From Chloroflexota bacterium (lineage in GTDB: Bacteria > Chloroflexota > Dehalococcoidia > SZUA-161), in NCBI GenBank assembly GCA_030668425.1, contig DAOUTY010000025.1:1-12910 (forward strand): a stretch of DNA of 12,910 bases, written 5' to 3'. Shown in pieces: positions 7,818 to 12,910 of this stretch (within the stretch, counting starts at the first letter, position 1; each line of letters starts with the position of its first letter). The notes under the pieces were generated by a model, which was not told the DNA's origin, made no database searches, and was given only the letters and a program-made list of their open reading frames with translations. The position numbers were made by a program, and so were the translations under genes.

Positions 7818-8330
7818 TTACTCTTCCATTCTATACCTGAAGAGAACGTATTGGGTTGTCCCTACCAGTTCATCGCGCTGATTGTAGTAGTAATTGGTGG
7901 TGGTGATGAAATAACCAGCGCCCAGGCGGGTCTTTTTCAGAGGGGATACGCTTTCCAGCCTGGTGTTGTATCTAATTCTGTCCCCCGGCCGCACGGGCAG
8001 TAAATACTCATCTGTCCAACTGATGACGGCGGGAATGGGAACGTCCCCCAGAGGCAGGTCCAACTGAGCGGGGCCCGCATCGGGGGGCATTTCAACGGGG
8101 GGCCACCATCGCGGATAGACCCACGTCGAGAGCATGGCAGATGGGCAGATTATGCCTCCATACTCGCTGTTCTTGGCGTACTCCTCATCGGTGTAAACAG
8201 GGTTTGCGTCCTCCACCATCTCGCACCAGTGCCTGATCATCGCCTTGTTGACTTCGTCAGGCCCTTCCACGAACGCGGATACGCGCCCTACGTATTTTTG
8301 CAGCTCTGGTGAAAGCTCTTCCGTTGTCAA
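7818..8330 (-). CDS. FAS1-like dehydratase domain protein (MaoC-type partner subunit)
   Basis: A 170-residue hot-dog protein of the N-terminal MaoC/FAS1-dehydratase type. The diagnostic stretch is MVEDANPVYTDEEYA (39-52) followed by YGGIICPSAMLSTW. In place of the D-x-N-P-x-H motif it has D41-A-N-P-V-Y46, so the catalytic His is Tyr, as is common in the non-catalytic half of two-domain dehydratases. The second half (SWTDEYLLPVRPGDRIRYNTRLESV) is the usual overhang and return strand. The start is TTG at 8330 with GGGGGAG 4 bases upstream. In-frame sequence upstream reaches a TAA without any ATG or GTG, so TTG is the only reasonable start. It is encoded directly before a MaoC protein that keeps Asp and His, so a heteromeric hydratase is the likely product. 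Confidence 0.87.
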   Translation of the reverse strand: MTTEELSPELQKYVGRVSAFVEGPDEVNKAMIRHWCEMVEDANPVYTDEEYAKNSEYGGIICPSAMLSTWVYPRWWPPVEMPPDAGPAQLDLPLGDVPIPAVISWTDEYLLPVRPGDRIRYNTRLESVSPLKKTRLGAGYFITTTNYYYNQRDELVGTTQYVLFRYRMEE

Positions 8331-8366
8331 GCCACTCCCCCTTGATATTATGCGTTCGGCCCCTGA

Positions 8367-8389
8367 GATTTATGCCTTGGGCGTAAATC
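8367..8389. other. Small inverted repeat in the thiolase-dehydratase gap
   Basis: In the 84-base gap between thiolase and dehydratase genes the arms GATTTA and TAAATC enclose a GCC/GGC inner stem with a 3-base loop. One inner position is mismatched on the transcribed (minus) strand. No U-run follows, so it is not an ordinary terminator. It may be an mRNA processing or stability element, or chance. Confidence 0.3.
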
Positions 8390-8414
8390 GAAAGCCTGTC
8401 GGTTCAACCTGCAG

Positions 8415-9683
8415 CTATGGGCTTGCTGGCTCTAGCTTCTCCAGGAAAGCGCAGCGACCGTCCCAGTACTCCTCCCTTTCCACAAGTATCGCTGTTCCCT
8501 GACCTACCCCCCCGGGTATGGATGCCAGCCCATATCTGGAATTCCGACGATTCATCTCATGGGCCATGGTACCAAGCAACCATATTCCACTGGCTCCCAC
8601 GGGGTGGCCAATGCAGCAGGCGCCACCATTGACGTTTACTTTCTCCGGGTCTATCCCAAATTCTTTTATCAGGACCAAAGGCACTACCGCGAATGCTTCG
8701 TTTATCTCCCATAGGTCAATATCCTGTGCGGGCATTCCCGCCCTCTCCAAAGCCTTCTTGGCTACCGAGCAGGCGCCATATGGAGCGATCTTGGGGTCGA
8801 TCCCTGCCCAGGCGATCGACCTTACTGTAACCATCGGCGTCAAGCCCAGTTCCCTGGCCTCCTCCTTAGACATAAACATTGCTGCAGCAGCCCCATCGAC
8901 CTCTTTTGAGCAACTGGCGGCGTTTATCTTTCCATCTGGCTTATAGACAGGCGGCAGAGAGCGTATCTTCTCGATGGTTGAGTCAGCCCTCACACTTTGA
9001 TCGTAGTCGAAGACCGCTACTGTTCCATCGGGCAGCTTGCCCTGCACCGGGATCATCGCATTCTTGAACCTGCCCTCACTCTGGGCTGCAGCGGCCCTCA
9101 GGTTGCTCCTCAGGGCCCACTGGTCCAACTCCTCCTTGGAGATATCAAACATGTCAGCAACATACTCGGCGCTGAGGCCCAGACCCATGATGGCGCTGGG
9201 GTCAATTATATCAAAGATCTTGGGATTTGCCTGCCAGCGTGCGCTATAATCCTTCGCAAGCTCAAACAAATCTGTATCAGGGGTGATTACAGGATTAGGG
9301 AAATGGGATAAGCTCTCTAGTCCGCCGGAGATAATGATGTTTGCCGCGCCTGATTGAATAGCCATTGCTGCAATGTGGGCGCCCGCCATACTGGAACAAC
9401 AGGCTCTATCTACACTTATGCCCGCAACTTCAAAAGGAAAACCAGCTGCCAGGGAGATATCTCTAGCAACATTTGCTTGCTCCCCTAGCTGGGTCGGGGT
9501 ACCCATGATGATATCTTCAACTGAGGCAGGGTCTACTCTCGTTCGCTTCATAAGTGCCTGGACTGCAATAATGCCCAGGTCATCTGAACGTACATCCGCG
9601 AAGAACCCCGGTTTCTTTTTACTTGCCCTGCCAAAAGGCGTTCGCACAAAATCCACCATCACGGCTTCTCTGATTTCAGCCAT
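8415..9683 (-). CDS. Thiolase-family acyl-CoA acyltransferase, second catalytic Cys missing
   Basis: A 422-residue thiolase-family protein, expected to cleave a 3-oxoacyl-CoA with CoA at the end of the beta-oxidation-like pathway (or to condense). The nucleophile Cys lies in DRACCSSM (C95). NEAF is at 328-331, and the His motif reads GGACCIGHPVGASG with H360. The region that normally contains the second catalytic Cys (CxGGG) reads SIPGGVGQG, with Pro390 at the Cys position. Two cysteines, C356 and C357, sit just before H360, where ordinary thiolases have small hydrophobic residues. A C-terminal tail of about 20 residues (REEYWDGRCAFLEKLE) extends beyond the usual end. SD AGAGGGAG stands 7 bases before the ATG. 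It lies 46 bases after the SDR gene. True thiolase activity is likely but not certain. Confidence 0.9.
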   Translation of the reverse strand: MAEIREAVMVDFVRTPFGRASKKKPGFFADVRSDDLGIIAVQALMKRTRVDPASVEDIIMGTPTQLGEQANVARDISLAAGFPFEVAGISVDRACCSSMAGAHIAAMAIQSGAANIIISGGLESLSHFPNPVITPDTDLFELAKDYSARWQANPKIFDIIDPSAIMGLGLSAEYVADMFDISKEELDQWALRSNLRAAAAQSEGRFKNAMIPVQGKLPDGTVAVFDYDQSVRADSTIEKIRSLPPVYKPDGKINAASCSKEVDGAAAAMFMSKEEARELGLTPMVTVRSIAWAGIDPKIAPYGACSVAKKALERAGMPAQDIDLWEINEAFAVVPLVLIKEFGIDPEKVNVNGGACCIGHPVGASGIWLLGTMAHEMNRRNSRYGLASIPGGVGQGTAILVEREEYWDGRCAFLEKLEPASP

Positions 9684-9729
9684 TTCGTGACTCCCTCTGA
9701 TTATTCACTTCATGAGTCAGCAGCTAATC

Positions 9730-10503
9730 TCACACTACCGGCATCCTCAGCAAATCGATAGTGGCACTACCGTCGGCACGAATGCATACGCCACTGATAA
9801 AGGAGGCCGAATCACTGACAAGGAATAGCACAGCATTTGCCAGATCCTGCCTTGTGCCTTTCAGCGACTTGTCATCGGGTATATTCATAGATTCACCGGC
9901 TCGCTTGACGCCTTCCGTCTCTGCAATGAAGCCAGGCGCGACGCTGTTGACCCGAATCCCTAAAGGCGCCCATTCGACCGCACAGGTTCTCGTTAGTGAC
10001 TCAACACCTGCCTTGGCCGCTGCAACATGGGCCATTGAGCTGACCCCCCAATGCTCAAACGGTGCTGTGATATTGACAATACAGCCACCATGCTCCTTCA
10101 GGTAAGCGGTAAATGCTGCCTTGGTGACGTTATACGTACCCAACAGATCGATGTCAACAACTGTCTTAAACCCGTTGTAGGATATTCTTTCAATAGGTGC
10201 AAGGAACATTCCAGCTGCGCAGTTAACAACGATGTTCAAACTGCCGTATTTTTCTATGGCAGAAGCGATGACCTGTTCAACCGCTTCGGGATTGCGCACA
10301 TCTGACGATAAGGCGAGACATTCTATACCCTCTTTTTCGAATTCCTGACGGGCAGCATCGAGATTCTCCTGTTTACGGCTGGTAATAACGATTTTTGCGC
10401 CATGTTTCCCCAGCGTCCTGGAGATCTCCTTCCCTATTCCCGTTGCCCCACCAGTTATCAGAGCTACGCGGCCTTGTAAGATATTGTCTTTAAAGTCACT
10501 CAC
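9730..10503 (-). CDS. Short-chain dehydrogenase/reductase, 2,4-dienoyl-CoA reductase-like
   Basis: A 257-residue SDR with a Rossmann fold. The cofactor motif TGGATGIG is at 17-24; SR after strand 2 (42-43) suggests NADPH use; NCAAG is at 94-98. The usual YxxxK is VAAAK: Val160 replaces the Tyr and Lys164 is kept. The segment AKAGVESLTRTCAVEWAPLGIRVNSVAPG and the later TEG are typical of 2,4-dienoyl-CoA reductases of the DECR type, which also depart from the classical tyrosine arrangement. Expected role: NADPH-dependent reduction of a conjugated CoA ester, or a related keto/hydroxy-acyl-CoA step. The start is GTG at 10503 behind GGGAGGTGAT, a long SD match. It begins 30 bases after the flavoprotein gene. 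A plain 3-hydroxyacyl-CoA dehydrogenase is the alternative, less likely given the Tyr loss. Confidence 0.88.
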   Translation of the reverse strand: MSDFKDNILQGRVALITGGATGIGKEISRTLGKHGAKIVITSRKQENLDAARQEFEKEGIECLALSSDVRNPEAVEQVIASAIEKYGSLNIVVNCAAGMFLAPIERISYNGFKTVVDIDLLGTYNVTKAAFTAYLKEHGGCIVNITAPFEHWGVSSMAHVAAAKAGVESLTRTCAVEWAPLGIRVNSVAPGFIAETEGVKRAGESMNIPDDKSLKGTRQDLANAVLFLVSDSASFISGVCIRADGSATIDLLRMPVV

Positions 10504-10533
10504 AGTGCATCACCTCCCATTTTGCTATACTGT

Positions 10534-11511
10534 TTACAACAATAATGTATTCAGCTTCTGTTGGACCGCCGCCACTTCGTCCATCAGCCTGTCAACAAGC
10601 TCCTTGATTGTGGGGACGTCGTGTATCTGCGCCACGACCTGGCCGATGGACAGCAGGGTCCAGTCAGCTTCCCCTATAGCTGCAGCATGTCTGCCTTTTC
10701 CCCCACCGATTAGCTCTATGATATCCTGCGTGGTGGCACCCTTTTCTTCCATCTCCTGTATCTGTGCTGTTAGGGGGTTGCGCAGCGCTCTCATCGGATC
10801 GCCCCTACTATGGAAAATCATCGTAGTGTCCGTTTCACGGGCTTCAATGAGCCTTTGTTTCAAATTAGGGTGGATAGGGCACTCCTTAGTAGCCATGAAT
10901 ACTGTCCCCATGCACACCCCTTCCGCTCCCAGGGCAAATGCGGCGACGAAACCCCTCGCATCGCCGATCCCCCCGGCAGCAACTACGGGTATCTTCACGG
11001 CATCTACCGCTTGAGGAAAAAGTACCAGGCTGCCAATAGGGTCTCTGCCGGGATGACCTGCAGCCTCGTAGCCCACCACCGCCACTATGTCAGCGCCCAG
11101 CCGCTCTGCTGTTACGGCATGCCTGGCGCTGACACACTTGTGCATCAGAGTGACGTTGGCCTTCTTGATGCGCTCGACCAGGTCTGCAGGGCTGCGCCCC
11201 GAGGTTTCGATTACAGGGACGCCCTCTTCAATCGCAGCGTCGGTATACTCTTCAATAGGCACCGGGCTTATCATAGGGAACAGGTTAATGTTTACCCCGA
11301 ACGGTTTATCGGTCAGGCTTCTTGTCTTTCGAATCTCTTCTCGGAGCGCCTGACTCGTAGGAGACATGATAGAGGCAAGGCATCCGAATATACCAGCATT
11401 CGCCGCTGCCGCTACGAACTCTGCATTAGATTGGTACCCCATTGTTCCCATAATCAGGGGATACTTCACCCTCAGAATCTCTGTGACCCTGGTCTTGATC
11501 TTGCTAGTCAC
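10534..11511 (-). CDS. Nitronate monooxygenase/FabK-family FMN TIM-barrel flavoprotein
   Basis: A 325-residue TIM-barrel flavoprotein of the NMO (2-nitropropane dioxygenase)/FabK family. Marks in order: YPLIMGTMGYQS (17-28), FGVNINLF (71-78), GADIVAVVGYEAAGHPGRD (139-157) with the family His at H153, the phosphate-binding AAGGIGDARG (178-187), and GAEGVCMGTVFMATKEC (195-211). Strict nitronate oxidation needs O2 and fits poorly with the anaerobic neighbours, so a FabK-like NAD(P)H-dependent enoyl reductase or another flavin reductase acting on a CoA ester is a reasonable reading. The start is GTG at 11511 with AAGAGGGAG 5 bases upstream. It is the first gene after the 440-bp gap and probably heads the ten-gene operon. 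Confidence 0.87.
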   Translation of the reverse strand: MTSKIKTRVTEILRVKYPLIMGTMGYQSNAEFVAAAANAGIFGCLASIMSPTSQALREEIRKTRSLTDKPFGVNINLFPMISPVPIEEYTDAAIEEGVPVIETSGRSPADLVERIKKANVTLMHKCVSARHAVTAERLGADIVAVVGYEAAGHPGRDPIGSLVLFPQAVDAVKIPVVAAGGIGDARGFVAAFALGAEGVCMGTVFMATKECPIHPNLKQRLIEARETDTTMIFHSRGDPMRALRNPLTAQIQEMEEKGATTQDIIELIGGGKGRHAAAIGEADWTLLSIGQVVAQIHDVPTIKELVDRLMDEVAAVQQKLNTLLL

Positions 11512-11630
11512 TTGGACTCCCTCTTCAAACCGATTCAGCCATTGTGCGAAAATAAACTCTTGATATGCTTGGATACGCCCTTCCCCTTGGCATTGCTACG
11601 AAGATACAGGTTTAGCAGTTTTAGGCGGGT

Positions 11631-11654
11631 AGGTTGGCCGACGTCGGCCAACCT
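11631..11654. promoter_or_regulatory. Perfect 24-bp palindrome, candidate operator
   Basis: The half-site AGGTTGGCCGAC is followed directly by its exact reverse complement, with GACGTC at the centre. It lies 120 bases upstream of the flavoprotein GTG start. There is no U-run on either side, so it is not a standard terminator. A perfect palindrome of this length without spacer suggests a dimeric-regulator operator or a very stable RNA hairpin. Function is inferred only. Confidence 0.45.
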
Positions 11655-11752
11655 GCGCCAATGCGTTTCAGTTCGTAGCGTGTGTACAGCGCAGCGACCC
11701 CCACCGCTTGCTACAAGTATTCTTAGGCCAACCATCTTTATCCTTTATAATA

Positions 11753-11766
11753 CCGATTGCAATCGG
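11753..11766. repeat. Perfect 14-bp palindrome
   Basis: CCGATTGCAATCGG is a perfect dyad next to the AT-rich TTATAATA stretch and about 240 bases upstream of the flavoprotein start. It could be a regulator site or the outer end of the neighbouring REP-like element. Short enough that chance is possible. Confidence 0.35.
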
Positions 11767-11770
11767 CATG

Positions 11771-11834
11771 ACGGACTCCCGCGCAGGTGGGAATACACAC
11801 CTCCCGCCTGGATTCCTGCTTCTGCAGGAATGAC
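11771..11834. repeat. REP-like composite inverted-repeat element
   Basis: Two short inverted repeats stand close together. One is ACTCCC-N8-GGGAAT (11775-11794). The other is a perfect 8-bp stem ATTCCTGC/GCAGGAAT with a 4-base loop (11812-11831), followed by GACA. CAGGTGGGA (11784-11792) can also pair with TCCCGCCTG (11802-11810), giving an alternative fold. The ATTCCN-N8-NGGAAT pattern resembles dispersed repeats such as neisserial dRS3 and similar elements in other phyla. Family membership is inferred by pattern; copy number in the genome is unknown. Confidence 0.5.
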
Positions 11835-11949
11835 AGTACGTGTAATGACATACAAAGCCGCTATAAGAAAAAGCACTATTTCTCGTTCTCTACAGTGCCG
11901 ATAAGAATTGGCGTGATGGATTGCAAATAGAGAAAGGATAGCCCATCGG

Positions 11950-12777
11950 TTACTTGCCTTTGAACTGTGGCTCGCGCTTTTCCAGGAACGCCGTTGCAGC
12001 TTCTACGAAATCCTCCGTGTTAAGGAGCACGGACTGAGATGCCTCCTCACGCTTCATTTGTAATATAATGTCTGTCTCTGCCATCGAGCTATAGAGGTCA
12101 GCCTTGGCCATTTTTACTGCCAGTGGTGGGTTCTTCGCTATTCTCCCGGCCAGTTCCTTTGCCACTGTCATCAACTCGTCATGCGGGACGACCTTATTCA
12201 CCAGACCTATTCGATCGGCTTCCGCAGCATCGATGGTGTTGCCGGTGAGTATCAGTTCGCAGGCCATGGGAAATCCAACGATACGAGGAAGGGTGAAAGA
12301 GCCGCCGGAGTCAGGGACGATCCCTCTCTTGACAAACACCATGCTAAACCTGGCCTTGTCAGAGGCGATCCTTATGTCACAGGCTAGGGCCATTGAAAAG
12401 GATGCACCAATTGCCGAGCCATTGATGGCAGCGATAACTGGCTTGTTCATGTTCCTTATCCTAATCACGCTGGCCACGACGGTTCCCTTGCCGTAGGTCT
12501 GATCATCCGGAGCTGGAGAAATGTCTGCCCCGCTACCTTCCCTTTCAACCAGGCCTTCTGCGTCGGTAAACATGCTGAGGTCTATGCCGGTGGAGAAATG
12601 CTTGCCGGCCCCGGTGATGATCACAGCTCTGATGTCGGGATCATCGCTCACTACTCTCATCACGTCATCGAACTCCACCATCAGCCTGAAATCGAAAGAA
12701 TTACCCGCATCGGGACGGTTCAGGGTTACTATTGCGATAGGCCCTTCCTTCTCCAGGATAAGCGACTTGTAAGCCAT
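11950..12777 (-). CDS. Enoyl-CoA hydratase/isomerase family protein, PaaG-like
   Basis: A 275-residue crotonase-fold protein. It shows NRPDAGNSF near the N-terminus, an oxyanion-hole segment GKHFSTGIDLSMF (58-70), and NGSAIGASFSMALACDIRIAS (119-139). Next comes ARFSMVFVKRGIVPDSGGSFTLPR (142-165), then ATAFLEKREPQFKGK at the C-terminus. Neither catalytic Glu of classical enoyl-CoA hydratase is present: Ser and Phe stand at the positions of rat Glu144 and Glu164. The pattern matches PaaG/ECI-type isomerases, where the acid-base residue lies near the IVPDSGG motif (here D156). Double-bond isomerisation is therefore more likely than hydration. SD AAGGAGG lies 6 bases before the ATG. It follows the DUF35 gene by 56 bases and is separated from the next operon by 438 bases. 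Confidence 0.92.
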   Translation of the reverse strand: MAYKSLILEKEGPIAIVTLNRPDAGNSFDFRLMVEFDDVMRVVSDDPDIRAVIITGAGKHFSTGIDLSMFTDAEGLVEREGSGADISPAPDDQTYGKGTVVASVIRIRNMNKPVIAAINGSAIGASFSMALACDIRIASDKARFSMVFVKRGIVPDSGGSFTLPRIVGFPMACELILTGNTIDAAEADRIGLVNKVVPHDELMTVAKELAGRIAKNPPLAVKMAKADLYSSMAETDIILQMKREEASQSVLLNTEDFVEAATAFLEKREPQFKGK

Positions 12778-12833
12778 TTGCGGCCTCCTTTTGTTCCGTG
12801 GCTAGCTGTTCAGCCCTTCCACTCAATCGTCGG

Positions 12834-12910
12834 CTAACTCTCAGCTTTTTTGAACGCGTGAAGTGTCATTTCGTCTGTGATCTTTTCGTAGTCTACATCC
12901 ACCGGCATGC
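12834..12910 (-). CDS. C-terminal end of a DUF35/OB-fold (Zn-ribbon) acyl-CoA-associated protein, partial
   Basis: Only about 25 codons are in the window before the TAG stop. The readable end is MPVDVDYEKITDEMTLHAF plus a short lysine-rich tail. This closely resembles the GMPVEVxFExITDExTLPxF ending that is typical of the DUF35 OB-fold domain found in Zn-ribbon partners of thiolases. Such proteins bind acyl-CoA and often work with a thiolase encoded next door. The 5' part lies beyond the right edge. It precedes the ECH-like gene by 56 bases and is probably co-transcribed with it. Assignment rests on a short tail only. Confidence 0.5.
   Translation of the reverse strand, partial: MPVDVDYEKITDEMTLHAFKKAES

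Larger units (their letters stand above)
11512..11949. other. Intergenic region rich in inverted repeats, probable operon boundary
   Basis: About 440 bases between the ECH stop and the flavoprotein start, the only long non-coding stretch in the window. It holds a 24-bp palindrome, a 14-bp palindrome and a REP-like element (listed separately). I see no clear stem followed by a U-run for a terminator after the ECH gene, and no convincing sigma-70 promoter that I would place exactly. The promoter of the downstream operon presumably lies here. Confidence 0.55.

Noticed and set aside
11535..11735. A 66-codon open frame on the minus strand in the intergenic region
   Set aside because: It runs through the perfect palindrome, has no good SD and no recognisable motif; its basic, mixed composition looks like translated non-coding DNA.
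10810..11904. A 364-codon plus-strand open frame opposite the flavoprotein gene
   Set aside because: It is antisense to a well-supported gene and to the intergenic repeats, and its translation has no domain features.
11850..11949. Rho-independent terminator after the ECH gene
   Set aside because: Only a weak AGAAA/TTTCT stem near a short T-run was found; too weak to call.
36..12910. Direct equivalence to the bbs (benzylsuccinate beta-oxidation) operon
   Set aside because: It shares gene classes (DUF35, thiolase, SDR, CoA-transferase pair, crotonase), but lacks a bbsG-like acyl-CoA dehydrogenase, has a different order and carries additional redox genes; analogy only.
1..12910. CRISPR arrays, tRNA or rRNA genes, insertion sequences with transposase
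   Set aside because: No regularly spaced repeats, no cloverleaf or rRNA signature and no transposase-like protein were seen on either strand.

Overview
The window is a dense, one-directional catabolic gene cluster. Every gene I can support lies on the minus strand, so transcription runs from high to low coordinates. Base composition is a little over half G+C by eye, most genes have Shine-Dalgarno (SD) sequences, and several start with GTG or TTG. The gene content (AOR-type oxidoreductase, a DMSO-reductase-family molybdo/tungsto-enzyme without a Tat signal, a 16-Cys ferredoxin, two class III CoA-transferases, MaoC-type hydratases, thiolase) fits a strictly anaerobic, acyl-CoA-metabolising bacterium. 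An uncultured Dehalococcoidia/Chloroflexota or Desulfobacterota is my guess; no ribosomal marker is present to settle it.

Layout in transcription order: (1) 12910-11950, the C-terminal end of a DUF35/OB-fold protein followed by a PaaG-like enoyl-CoA hydratase/isomerase. (2) 11949-11512, a gap of about 440 bp with no convincing gene but a perfect 24-bp palindrome, a 14-bp palindrome and a REP-like inverted-repeat element. (3) 11511-36, ten closely packed genes: NMO/FabK-type flavoprotein, short-chain reductase, thiolase, FAS1-type dehydratase, MaoC dehydratase, DmsA-like enzyme, four-cluster ferredoxin, AOR, CoA-transferase A, CoA-transferase B. An SD at the left edge suggests that the operon continues past base 1.

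Likely joint function (inference): the redox block (DmsA-like enzyme, ferredoxin, AOR) attacks or oxidises a substrate, for example aldehyde to acid. The CoA-transferase pair activates the acid. The hydratases, SDR, flavoprotein and thiolase then run a beta-oxidation-like sequence. No acyl-CoA dehydrogenase is visible, and the substrate cannot be read from the sequence.

The most notable theme is a set of altered catalytic positions: Asp to Gln in one of two CoA-transferases, third cluster Cys to Asp in the AOR, second catalytic Cys to Pro in the thiolase, Tyr to Val in the SDR, and His to Tyr in one of two hot-dog proteins. In two tandem pairs one member keeps the catalytic residue and the other does not, which suggests heteromeric enzymes.
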